From NCBI RefSeq assembly GCF_001632365.1, contig NW_024468542.1:227051-291050 (forward strand): 64,000 nt of DNA. The letters run 5' to 3'. Positions 45,098 through 56,115 of the stretch are shown here, one piece after another. Each line of letters starts with the position of its first letter. Within the stretch, counting starts at the first letter, position 1. Source of the DNA: Laetiporus sulphureus 93-53 (Eukaryota > Basidiomycota > Agaricomycetes > Polyporales > Laetiporaceae). The position numbers and the translations under genes are program-made. Under the pieces are notes generated by a model. It did not search any database. It saw only the letters and a list, made by a program, of their open reading frames with translations, and was not told the origin of the DNA.

Positions 45098-45600
45098 ACC
45101 ACCGTTGATGCGCCGTCGCGGACTCCCAAGCGGACGAGGGAGCGTTTGAGGATGGATCAGGTGAAGGTGTAGGGGATGTAGTGGAATATATATGCTTGAG
45201 CAAACCGATGCGATGAGGTGTAAGATACGTGGCGATGAGACGATGACCTGTGGAACTACGAATATCATATTCAACTACATCCTTTGTCGAGAGGCCGTAA
45301 ACACTCACTGATCACACTTTATTCTGTATCATCTTGTGCAAAAGATAGCTTCGAGTTAGCAGGGATCCTGCGCAATAGCGCAGCCAATCAACGACTGGAG
45401 CACTGAGTGGCACTTCCGCCACAGACGTGTAGACGCCTGTGCGCGTGAGCGTCCACTCGTGTCTTCCTCCTTCCCTCCTCCAACTCGTGTTCCATGACCA
45501 CCAGCATACAAGCACAAACCAACTCGATCTTGTTGTATGGAGGAGGGCTCGGCATAGGTAAGTCGTGAAAAGTCGCAATTGACGCGATTTTTGACAATCT
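45098..45600. other. 3' flank of E1 and promoter of I1
   Basis: It aligns with 50367-50880. It contains CAATCAACGACTGGAGCACTGAGTGGCACTTCCGCCACAGACG at about 45387-45430, with facing GTGGC and GCCAC arms, conserved almost base for base in the second copy. Confidence 0.55.
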
Positions 45601-46294
45601 TTTCATAGAGTGGTCTTGTTCGGCGCGCCACACCTTGCGATATCCACGATAGTGGCCAGCCCACTATGCCTTGTTGCGACAATAGAACGCATAGGATGCC
45701 GATGCAGCAAGGCCACTGGCGTCAAGCTTGTCCTTCAGCCCTCTGGATATGATGCTTCCGTTGGTGGCCGACAGGTGTGCTTGAGATGCCTCCGCGAGCA
45801 GAAAGCCTGTCACAGCAAGTGTATGCTGGTTTCGTGAGTGATTTGCCGAAGATCAGATCCGTGGATGTCTGTTGTTCTTACCATATGCGAAACATGGTGT
45901 CGCTAGAGGCCATCTCCTGCTATAGTAATAATCTACAGGGATGACAACGTAATCCAGCGCCCGGAAGAAATCGCGAAATGCGATTTCAAGTAAAGAACGA
46001 GATGAATGGAAGGAAAGGTAGTGATGACGATACAGTGAGTTCAGCCATTATCGACGATGTCTAGGTTGCGATTACTTACGTTGCTCAATGTAGGTATGCA
46101 CCCCCATGCCTCATCCATACCATTCTGTCCCCTTCCATCAAGCTTTGATTCTTCCCGAAACGCTGCCGCACGGCAACGTAGATCTCATTCTGCACCGGCG
46201 GTCTATCATGGCCATATGGCATCGACATCCACAGCCTGATATCGCGATGGGCATCCCAATAAGCTGGAGCTGCCAAGAGAAAGGCTCTGCATAG
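45601..46294 (+). pseudogene. Family I copy 1, decayed
   Basis: It is a paralogue of 51050-51706. One exon (frame ending at 45837) keeps GYDASVGGRQVCLRCLREQK, with a C-x2-C-x6-C-x3-C pattern. The middle exon is interrupted by a stop (TAA near 45994) where copy 2 is open. The last exon after CTCAATGTAG (46093) keeps NVDLILHRRSIMAIWHRHPQ and PDIAMGIP. The zinc-binding-like cysteines make a small nucleic-acid or protein-binding module possible, but this is speculative. It appears non-functional. Confidence 0.45.
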
Positions 46295-47685
46295 CACACG
46301 GGGAAAAGAATATAGCTCCGCTGGATACAGTCTCTATAGAGGGGAAGCAACCGATAATACGCTGTGGGAAGCGTTTGGGACAGAATATTGTGAGTTACTG
46401 TTTATATGAAGCTATTGGCAAATTCGGAGACTAACACGATGTTTTTAAGGAACATAGGAATGATACTGGTCAAGTTTTCGACAGGCAGGAGAAGATGTAG
46501 CGCTTCGTCAGGCTTCGTCATCGCCACGTCTTCGAGCACAAAACGGTCTTCGTCGGTATCGACATCAACCCAAGTCATTTCTCGTTCCTCACAAGCAAGA
46601 ATATAGCAGCCAGGATGATGGCGATCCGAACGGGCCACCGAACGCCAGAACATGTTCAGGAAATGAGTGAGGAAATTACTTCGTCGTGGCGAGCGCCGGT
46701 GAGTGGCACGTCACCATGTGGCCATGTGGCGGCCAATCGTGAGGCTAGATCACGGTCACCGAGGCTGAATATGCGACCGCTTTCGAAATCGTCGGAATGC
46801 GACTCTCGGCATACTTGGTATGATATCAATGACTTATATATTATGGCTAACGCTCGCTCGGATGTGGTTATCGCAGCGGGATTTAACATAAAACTTCCAA
46901 ACAGATGGTCTGAGATAACGTCCTTCTATCAAGCACATAACGCGCCACTCATGCAAGTGTAGCCATGGACGGCCGCATTTGCATTTGAACAACCGGTCGA
47001 CTTATGCATATCTCCAACGGATCCCCGCTCAGCTCTGAAGTGTTCGTTCGGTCTGCGTAGATTTCAGGGCAGCAGAAATGCTCAGTTCTCAGCGACAACG
47101 TTCAGAAACATGGGAATGCGGCATAACCGCAAAGCTAAGGTAAGCTTCCGTCTTCCGTCCGTTAGTCGCGACTTCACCGTCGAGCGTGAGCTACCCCCAT
47201 CTATAGACACACAAGTCATTGTATGGCCGCGGGCTCGTGGGAGGAAGGACGGGACATTCGACGGCGCAATTGGGGTGAAACCGTAGAAGAAATTACTGAG
47301 ATAAAGGGCGCGGCAGGATGTAAGCTATATGGAGATGGGAGCTTCAGCCTGTGAAGCTATAAATATTTCATTCAGCGGTGTCTTCTATCGATACATCGCA
47401 TATACTTACTGGCTGTATTGTGCTTTGGAACATATTTGCGCAGATCATAATTTCACGAACAGCAGACGTTCCGCGCGATCACATAGCCACAGGATAACCG
47501 GTGCCTATTGAGTAGAGCCGTATTTGACTTCGGGCACCATATCCTGCAGAGCCAATTCCATAAATTACAATGTACGAATTCTCAGAGTACACTGTACTCA
47601 CAATGCAGTGAAATCCATGTTGCCATTCCAATGACCCAGTGGGGACATTCATTGGTCGCCACTTGCCACCCTCAGCGATCAATCC
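46295..47685. other. Spacer, no supported gene
   Basis: A TGTGGCGGCCAATCG element (46725-46739) lies in a stretch that begins GTGAGTGGCACGTCACC. Part of the left end (GGGAAGCAACCGATAAYACG) recurs at 51781. Open frames here have no paralogues that would support them. Confidence 0.35.
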
Positions 47686-47871
47686 AATAGGCGCCCGCTA
47701 TCGATGGTGACTTGCCACTCGCGCAATTTGCCTCTTGACCACGACGACTTGCACCCTCCGCCGATACCTACTACATTTCTTCCATCTTCTAAGTCGCATC
47801 GAGGTAAAGGAGACTTCTCCTTAGCAAGCCACATCGGAACGCTCATCGCCTTCGTCGCTGCAGAATTTCCT

Positions 47872-48878
47872 ATGGCTCTCGGATTCTTCAAAAAGCCTCG
47901 CGCCTCGAATAGAAGTAAGGTCATGCAGATGTTGCCAGCCCATCAAGTCGACCACAATCCTTCAGAATGGGCCCGAACATATATGGAGGCCGTCGCAGCC
48001 AAGGCGACCTTGAATGTCGCAGACAAGGTCACGGTCACTGCAAGTCAACAAGTTTTAACGAGCGGAAGGGACAAACCGGTGAGTCAATTGCCTGCCATCG
48101 CGCCCGTCAAAACCTGTTCACTCACCACTATATAATCGCAATCTCTCCATAAATCCACCGTCATTGATCATGGCATATGAACCAGCTCCCGCCACTGCCC
48201 TGGGAGATGGTGTCGAAGGACCGGTTTGAGGGGAAGGACAGCAGCGGAGAATGTGAGAATGAGGTGAATGAGGATTGGATGGTAAGCAACGTTGACGACC
48301 CTCTTCCTACTCTGACATTTCATCTCTCTTTCGCAGACTGGAGGCACCCTCCTCCGCGCATTCCAATCGTCGGAGCAAGGCACACCGACCGCCTCCGCCG
48401 CAGAGTCGACAGTATCATTCTTGCAAGAAGAGAACGACAGCGTTCTCGAACACCAGTGGGGAAGGGGCTTGGCTCTGGACATGTTTAAGAAATGGCCGAT
48501 GGACGCATCTTTGGCCTCGCAAACGGTGAGCACACCGATTTGCCGCGTTATAGGGTTAGAGTTGATGCATTGAGAAATCGCAAGTCGTCCGCAGGATCGA
48601 GCACCCCTCTTGCGACCTCTGTGGGAGACCACAGGGGAAGCACAGGCTCTGGTGCGAGTTCTTCACCGCCCTCGTCCGACGTGAGCCTTGGTGGCAAGGG
48701 TGGACTCCCAACGACGCCGCTGATGATGGCAAGACGCCCCAAAACGACTGGGTCGAGATAGCATGCTGCTCGGAGGAAGACATGCAACGTTGTCTCTCCT
48801 GTTCGTATCGGAAGAAGCATGGGTCAAGCACACCCTTCGCTTTCTGCGTGCTCGCTGGTGGCGCTACGGACGAGTAGA
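47872..48878 (+). pseudogene. Family E copy 2, 1-bp deletion in exon 4
   Basis: The exons are 47872-48078, 48186-48281, 48337-48525 and about 48586-48878. Exons 1-3 are intact and nearly identical to E1 and E3. In exon 4, CTCCCAACGACG (about 48707) lacks one base of E3 CTCCACAACAACG. The frame then ends at 48761, whereas the original frame stays open with the cysteine motif ACCSEEDMQRCLSCSYRKK. If translated, the protein would lose its conserved C-terminus. It forms a tandem pair with E3. Confidence 0.72.
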
Positions 48879-49367
48879 CCATCGTTGACGCACAGGGGCG
48901 GACTCCCGAGGCGGAAGATAGAGCGTTCAACGGATGGATTAGGTGAAGGAGGTAGCGGTAATATATGCTGGGCAACCCAATATGAAGGATAACTGGTGCC
49001 TATTGAGTAGAGCCGTATTTGACTTCGGGCACCATATCCTGCAGAGTCAATTCCATAAATTACAATGTACGAATTCTCAGAGTACACTGTACTCACAATG
49101 CAGTGAAATCGATATTGCCATCCCAATGGCCCAGTGGGGACATTCATTGGCCGCCACTCGCCACCCTCAGCGATCAATCCAATAAGCGCTCGCTATCGAT
49201 GGTGACTTGCCACTCGCGCGATTTGCCTCTTGACCACGACGCTCGCTCCCCGCCTTCGCCGACTACCACTTTCTCTTCCATCTTTTGAGTCGCATAGAGG
49301 TAAAGAAGGCTTCTCCTTAGCAAGCCGCATCGGAACACTCATCGCCTTCGTCGCTGCAGAATTTCCT

Positions 49368-50366
49368 ATGGCTCTTGGATTCTTCAAAAAGCCTCGCGCC
49401 TCGAATAGAAATAAGGTCATGCAGATGTTGCCAGCCCATCAAGTCGACCACAATCCTTCAGAATGAGCCCGAATATACATGGAGACCGTCGCAGCCAAGG
49501 CGACCACGAGTGTCGCAAATAAGCTTACTGTAAGCAAACAGACGTTGACGAGCGGGAGGGACAAACCGGTGAGTCAGTTGCCTGCCATCGCGCCCGTCAA
49601 AACCTGTTCACTCACCATCGTATCCATAAATCTCCCTAAATTCACCGTCATTGATCATGGCACACGAATCAGCTCCCGCCACTGCCCCGGGAGGCAGTCC
49701 TGGAGGAAGCATTTGAAGTGAGGGGCGACAGTGGAGAGAATGAGAATGGGGGGGATAAGGATTGGATGGTAAGCAACGTTGACGACTCTCTTCCTACTCT
49801 GCAGTTCTTCACTCCTCGTTGACAGACTGGAGGCCCCCTCCTCCGCGCGTTCCAATCTTCGGAGCAAGGCACACCGACCGCCTCCGCCGCAGGGTCGACA
49901 GCATCGCTCTTGCAAGAAGAGAACGACAGCGTTCTCGAATACCAGTGGGCAAGGGGCTCGGCTCTGGACATGTTTAAGAAACGGCTGATGGACGCATCTT
50001 TGGCCTCGCAACTGGTGAGCAGACCGGTTTGCCGCTGATAGGGTTGAAGTTGATGCATTGAGATATCGTCAGTCGTCCGCAGGACCGAGCGCCGGCCTTG
50101 CGGACTCTGTGGGTGACTACAGGGGAAGCACAGGCTCTAATGCGAGCTCTTCAGGGCCCTCGTCTGACGTGAGCCTTGGTGGCGAGGTCGAACTCCACAA
50201 CAACGCAGCTGATGATGGCCAGCCGACCCAACACGACTTGATGGAGATAGCATGTTGCTCTGAGGAAGACGTGCAACGCTGCCTCTCCTATTCATATAGG
50301 AAGAAGCACGGATCGAGCACCCCCTTCGGGTTCTGCGTGCTCGCTGGCGGCGCCACGGAAGAGTAG
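49368..50366 (+). pseudogene. Family E copy 3, nonsense codon in exon 1
   Basis: The exons are 49368-49568, 49673-49768, 49826-50014 and 50073-50366, all of normal length and otherwise in frame. TGG of NPSEWARTYM is TGA here (49464-49466), stopping the protein at 32 residues. A later in-frame ATG (49479) could restart. Exon 4 with ACCSEEDVQRCLSYSYRKK is intact. The break is recent, since nothing downstream has decayed. Confidence 0.75.
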
Positions 50367-50875
50367 ACCATCGTCGACGCACAGGCGCGGACTCCCGAGG
50401 CGGAAGAGAGGGCGTTGAATGGATGGATTACGTGAAGGTGTGAGGAATGCTGTGGTATATATATACTTGGGCAAACGGATGTGATAGGGTGTAAGATATA
50501 ATTCGATGAGACGATGACCTGTGAAGCTACAAATATTATATTTCACTACATCCTTTGTCCATAGGCTATACACACTCACTGATCGCACTTTGTTGTACAT
50601 CTTCTCCGCGCAAAGAATGATCTTCAGACCAGGAGACAATCCGCACAGTAGCGCAGCCAATCAACGACTGGAGCACTGAGTGGCACTTCCGCCACAGACG
50701 TGTAGACGCCTGTGCGCGTGAGCGTCCTCTCATGTCTTGTCCTTCCCCTCCCACTCGCCTTCTACGACCACCCGAATGCAAGCGCAAACCAGCTCGATTT
50801 TGCTGTAGGGAGAACTGCTTGTCATAGGAAAGTCGTGAACAATTGCAAATGACGCGTTTTTGACGATTTATTCTA
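50367..50875. other. 3' flank of E3 and promoter of I2
   Basis: It is the second copy of 45098-45600, with the same GAGTGGCACTTCCGCCACAGACG dyad at about 50681. Confidence 0.55.
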
Positions 50876-51060
50876 GTAAAGGTCTTGTTCTGCGCGCCAC
50901 ACGTCGCGCAATTCATGATTGTGGCCAGCCTGCTATGCCTTGCTGCGACAAGAGAATGCCAAGGATAACGAACTAATAAGGCTACTGACGGTAAGGTCGC
51001 CTTCCAGCCTCTGAGTGTATTAAACGGAAATGACGCGTTTTTGACAAAATGTTCTTCTAT
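50876..51060 (+). repeat. Partial repeat of family I start
   Basis: GTCTTGTTCTGCGCGCCACACGTCGCG at 50881 is repeated as GTCTTGTTCGGCGCGCCACACCTTGCG at 51061 and 45614. The ATGACGCGTTTTTGAC segment also occurs twice (50850 and 51031). It is a local tandem duplication of about 180 bp at the 5' side of I2. Confidence 0.6.
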
Positions 51061-51143
51061 AGTCTTGTTCGGCGCGCCACACCTTGCGAGATTCACGATA
51101 GTGGCCAGCCCGCTATGCTTTCTACGATAATAGGATGCACAGG

Positions 51144-51706
51144 ATGTCGTTTCAAAAGGCCGCTGGCATCAAGGTCGTTCGTCAGCACTCTGGACATGAC
51201 GCTTCCGTTGGTGGCCGACAAATGTGCTTGAGCTGCTTCCGCGATTGGAGAACCTGTAACAGCAGTTGCACGTCAGTTCGTGAGTAGTTTGGCCCATAGC
51301 ATGTCTGCGGACGTCTGTTATTCTAACCATTTGTGATATAGAGTGTCGCCGAAGGCCGTCTCCCGTTATAGCAATGATCTATAGGAGTAACAACATGGAC
51401 GAACGCCGGGGGAGATGCACGAAACGCAATTTCCAAATGGATAGGGAGACGAATGAAAGGGACGGTAGTGATGATGATTCAGTGAGTTCAGTGAAGTTAA
51501 TGATGATATCGTTGTGTCGATTACTTACTTTGCTCCATGGATGTATGCGTACCCTTCCCTCATCCATAACGTTTCGTCCCTTCGCCATCAAGCTTGAAAT
51601 GCTGTCGGACGCCAATGTGGATCTCATTCTGCACTGTCGGTCTGCCATGGTCATAGGGCACCGGCCTCCTCAGCCTGATATCACGACGGCCATTCCAAGA
51701 TGCTGA
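51144..51706 (+). CDS. Family I protein 2, about 166 aa, cysteine motif
   Basis: Exon 51144-51279 starts MSFQKAAGIKVVRQHSGHDA and contains GGRQMCLSCFRDWRTCNSSC (C-x2-C-x6-C-x3-C). A 62-bp intron (51280-51341) joins in frame to QCRRRPSPVIAMIYRSNN. The next intron, clear in copy 1, has lost its AG here but stays open if retained, so a frame runs to TGA at 51706 through NVDLILHCRSAMVIGHRPPQ. The cysteine spacing hints at zinc binding but does not match a complete Zn(II)2Cys6 cluster. The function is unknown. The start codon is a guess. Confidence 0.45.
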
Positions 51707-52630
51707 AACCGTCAAGCGAAAGATTCTGCATAGCGCAGTGAGAAAAGAATATAGCTCCGGCTGGATGCAGTCTCTGTAGACGGGAAGCAACCGATAACAC
51801 GCAAGATGACGAGTCTGGGAAGCGTGACTTGACAACGCTTGCGAACACGTTTTCTTGACTTCATGAGGGGACCAAACACTGGCAGAGTTCGGCGCACTAG
51901 CTTTCGATATGACGGGCTGTGCGGCCTCCTGAGCTAATATCTTGAGTCCAAGCGCACGCGATAACAATCAAAGTGGAAACGTAAAGCTTTGCAATGTCGA
52001 GCGGATTGCTATCATGAACTGAAGGCGAAAAGAGACTTTCCCTCAGTGACCGGGCGCTCGAGCTGCTGGCAGTGGCGCGCGATCCATGTGGCAAGATGTG
52101 GCTTCAACGGCTAATTGCCACTCTATAGCTTCGAAAGTTGGTCGCGAGGGCTTGCTCCCACTAAAAGCAAGGATGCCTCGAGTAACCCGCCGGAAATATC
52201 TTAGAAAGATTACAACTATTAACTCCAAGTGCTTTCAAGCTTGCGTTCATGCCCTCGAGTCTCGGACCAAGCAAAGCTCTCCCATTGTAAACTGAACAAC
52301 GACAGGTTCGATGATCAACAATCATTAATCAATGTTCAGTGCATGGAACATTCAATGACGCTCGGCCTGCATGACGCTGCAAAGACATCGTCCGAGTTTC
52401 TACAAACTGTTTTAAGTATCACAAACCGCGCACATTCCCTGGCAATCTGGGAGGAGCACCACGAACATCATTGCACCCATACGCATCGACGTCGTTCAGT
52501 ATGTCATTGGGGACAAGCTCGGTCTCAAGCGAGTCTGACCGTGTTCATGAGCGCAATCTATCGAATCCTAAAAGATGAGCCAAGGAAGCTAATCTGAAAC
52601 AACGGCCGCTGTGCTGTGGCCAATGTAGTA
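51707..52630. other. Spacer; one unsupported long frame
   Basis: A plus-strand frame at 52229-52597 (with MEHSMTLGLHDAAKTSSEFL) reads plausibly but has no paralogue here and no splice context, so it is left uncalled. Confidence 0.35.
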
Positions 52631-52639
52631 TTAGCGCCC
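52631..52639 (+). promoter_or_regulatory. TARGCGCYC-like box before G1
   Basis: TTAGCGCCC lies 208 bp before the G1 ATG, with GAGCCACTGGCTCCGCG at about 52666. Confidence 0.45.
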
Positions 52640-52838
52640 AGCTAGACAATTAGGTAGTCCATGAGCTGAGCCACTGGCTCCGCGTCTTAAAACTGCCTGT
52701 CTCGCTTTTTGTCGGCACTACACTATCACCCGATTCTCTCGCTAGAAAAGCATCTTCTGCTCACAACCGGCGTGCTCAACTTTTGCTACTGAGACCTACT
52801 CACTGCAATCCGCCATATCAACTTGATCGCTCACCGCG

Positions 52839-53975
52839 ATGATCGTCGGATTCTTGACCAGAACTTGGATCACCATTCAACGTATCGCGCAATATCGACC
52901 CGGCGTCTATCAGAAGAACCCTCAGTCTGCTACAGCATCCGACTCTCTAGATTCTATGAGCACACAAGCCGAAACGGATGAAGACGGACGATCAGTGAGT
53001 CAATCGACAAACCCGTTAAAGCCTGTATGCTCACCGTTTGTTAGAAGATCACTAAAGCGGACCAGAGTGGTGGTAGTGGCCGTGTCGAGGTCCTTTCCCG
53101 ATCGGCACCCCAGCTCCATATGAAAAACACAGCAATACCTCCGAAGCACATTCCAGTCCGCATTAACTTTCGGCATAGGGTAGGAACGAGTGGCCTAACT
53201 CTACGGGTACATCGAGCAGCATGCAAAGTGCTTGTCTTCAGGTTGACTTACTGATGGCACAGTCGCTGGGACCAATCGCCGGATTGTCACCTCCCATCGA
53301 GGACCTTCAAGCAATGATCGCAGCGATGTCATCAGTACCGCTCCCAGAGCCACTCCTGCGCAACATTCTCGAGGAAGACGAGCAGTGGTCAAGGGCGCCG
53401 GGCCTGCACGAGGGAGGAACAACGACTACAGCGACCTCAGCATCAGTAAGCAAATCATCCACTACACACGCATCCACACAACTCACCTTTCACTAAAGGA
53501 CGCTGACGTACCCACAAACTTCACAAAGCACAGCGCACCTCGGAGGGCAGCCACATGCTCCGCTCCCTCCAGGACACGTGCCACAGGACTCTCCAAGAAG
53601 ACCTCCATAGACTCCCTCGGAGACCTCGGCAAGGTGCTCTACGTCGAGTCGGCGTGCTGCCCGCAGAACATCTTCTTCACCGGCCTCCAACCTCTGCAGC
53701 CCATGATGACCAGCCGTCGTCGTCGTTGCTGCAGTATCTGTTGCGAGGAGAGCGCGCATCACCTTCAGTCCCGGAGATCCCATATGCGACCACATGAGCA
53801 CGGACAGCTAGTCCATCCAGACAGTCCACGGAGCAGGCGAGCGCAGTCCCGACCCTCACCAACATGTAATATCCCCACCAACACTGCCTTGGACGGAGTC
53901 ATCATTTACGAAACGAGTTGCGATCCACAGACTAGAGGTCCGACGCTGCCACAGGTGACACGCGCCCGACGGTGA
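52839..53975 (+). CDS. Family G protein 1, 316 aa, unknown function
   Basis: The exons are 52839-52994, 53045-53179, 53263-53445 and 53499-53975; all are in frame with phase-0 introns. It starts MIVGFLTRTWITIQRIAQYR, hydrophobic-basic, and exon 1 ends MSTQAETDEDGRS, like G2 (MSTQTNTIEN). Exon 3 holds PPIEDLQAMIAAMSSVPLPE. Exon 4 contains LYVESACCPQNIFF, which recalls the E motif VEIACCSEEDMQR, and is rich in cysteine and arginine after that. Intron 1 has GTGAGTCAAT and CTGTATGCTCACC. No known domain is seen. Confidence 0.7.
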
Positions 53976-54829
53976 AGATTGCGGGATGGACTATCGTGCG
54001 ACGCATAGGTTCCTCTGTCATTGTCCGTTTTGTATTATATCTTGATTTTCTGTATGTAAAAGTGTTTTAATTAGTCAACAAATCGAAGCCTAAACGCGAA
54101 GAAGCGACTGACTATGTATCACTTCGCAAGCGGACCGGTATATCAGCCAGAGCGATGGAATTCACGTGGTATGCAGGTATGCATGCTTACCTATATATCT
54201 CAGCCCATGCACTACCGTGCTCATCTGGAATGAACGGAGAACATCGCAGCGGAGTGGAAGAAGACCTTGTACGTGGGAGATCAATGCTGGGGGTAGCGAC
54301 AGGAGGATAAAGACGAAGATTACTCGTGGGATGATACGAATCGAGGAGCTGTATCGTCACGTATGAAGTTCAGAGTGGTCTGACTTTGCATTCGACCTAA
54401 ACGACGACCGGGGTTGGCTACCCGTTCGCCGAATCGAAGATGTCCGTGTGGCGCGTCCTTTTGAGCATGAGACCCATAGACTGGATGACAGGCATGAGGA
54501 AAACAAGTCCACCGACGATGCATTTGCAGCACTCCGTCTGTTCTCCGCAGCCATAAAAGCATATTTCGAAGCCTCAACGCCATAATCCCTGGTAGATCAG
54601 GACGAATCGTTTGAAGATGCGTTGGCGAGGCACAAAATCGAAAATGGACACTTGATGCACGATATATACGGTCTTTTGGGTCAAAATTCCTGTAGAAACC
54701 TTTTGACTAGTCGACTGAATCAACCATGGACGTAAACGCAGTGTGTGATTGAAATAGGTTCCTAAATATTCCCAGATTTTCCAATGATTGGCTCTGTGGC
54801 CCGAAATCTCGCTTGTAGATGCCCTTGCT
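53976..54829. other. Spacer
   Basis: No gene is supported. Confidence 0.4.
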
Positions 54830-55650
54830 GCCTTGAAGAAGGATCTCAGAAGGTATAGAAACTGGTGCTATGCAAGGAAGTTAGATTCTTTCATATATTG
54901 GTCATTGGGTCTTGACGTTTGAATTTGAATGTCTAACCGATGCATTCTACGAAAGCAGCTTGCTATGTGTTCTCGGAGTCTCGAATCTCGTAGGGCCAAA
55001 GCAAATAATTGCGCGCCCATCAGATGAGGCCTTTGTTATTGGAAAAAGCAGTGCTGTTGACAGTGTGCGATAATGAGATGAAGAATACCAGCAGCTATAT
55101 CGTAGTTCTGGAGGAATTTGATGTCGCGAAGCTAAAGAGGAGACCGTACGACAGTTGAAGAGAATCGCAGCGGCAGGCCATGCAACGCGCAAAGCTTCGG
55201 CGCTTCTTTAGGGCAGCGTTATTCGCGGTCATGTGATTATTGTGGACTCAACGCGACACGGTTGTGGCGCGCGCCACACAAATCTCTATTCCAAACTCTC
55301 AGACCTTAGACTCCTTATACATACAAATATGTATGCTTCCGTATTCGTATAGTATAAACAAGGCTTGAGAACGTTTCAAGGTGGCCTCTGTTTCGCCAGA
55401 AACTGTGTGCTCTCGTATAGCGCCTGGGCAAAAAAGGAAGGTCTGCGGCGATTGTTGTTTTACATATGAGGTCTTACGGTGTGTTCAAATGTTGATGAGC
55501 CTTGCACTGAAGGATGGAACTCGGAAACGTAGGCCGCGTCATATTGTTGTCCCGCCTCACTTCAACCCGTACAACCTTCCAATTCCGCGAGGGATTGAGC
55601 GACTGAGAGGCGTTCTCCTCGAACTTCATATCTGTTGATGGAGAAGACGG
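54830..55650 (+). repeat. Segment duplicated at 57.6-58.3 kb
   Basis: The run from GATCTCAGAAG (about 54840) to about 55450 matches 57605-58190. The best part is CGGTCATGTGATWATY followed by ACTCAACGCGACMCGGTTGTGGCGCGCGCCACA. A frame at 55381-55638 follows the conserved GTGGCCTCTGTTTCGCC, but it is not kept in the second copy, so I do not call a gene. Confidence 0.5.
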
Positions 55651-56040
55651 GAAAGGGCTCATAGCCACTCACCAAAAATGCACAGGTGATAAGAACTTAT
55701 GGTCAAGTCTCGACTGCGGCGATGTCTGTGGCGCACGCCACTGCGGCACGCCATCGAGACGAGCCATGAGTCGCAGAGGGGGAATCAAGGTTGCACGACA
55801 ACAGGTGGTTCTAACGACGTATGACAGAGAGAGATTATGATAGGCGTGAACATTCATTGGATGGGGTCAAGCGTACTCTACAAAATTGTAATCAGATATC
55901 ATGGCTGAAAAAGAGGAGCAATGACACACTACCGTAGCTTAAAGAGCGATGCTAGCGACATCACGGGAGAAACCCTTCAGCATAGGCCCACGCAAGCGGG
56001 CCATTCCGAGGGCACTGTGGGCACACAAGCCGCGGTGAAC
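55651..56040. other. Spacer before D4
   Basis: GTCTGTGGCGCACGCCACTGCGGCACGCC at about 55728 holds GTGGC/GCCAC arms. No gene is seen. Confidence 0.4.
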
Positions 56041-56049
56041 TAGGCGCCC
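56041..56049 (+). promoter_or_regulatory. TARGCGCYC box before D4
   Basis: TAGGCGCCC, then ATGTTCAAGTCGCG, only 75 bp before the D4 ATG used. An in-frame ATG overlaps it at 56050; if the real start is there the box would not be a promoter element. Confidence 0.4.
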
Positions 56050-56115
56050 ATGTTCAAGTCGCGCTCTCCCTCTCACCTCGCCACTCTTCATCTGCCACAT
56101 CTCGCACTCCGCTCA

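Noticed and set aside
51144..51400. Zn(II)2Cys6 transcription factor
   Set aside because: The six-cysteine spacing is incomplete; only four cysteines in a tight pattern and one more after the intron are present.
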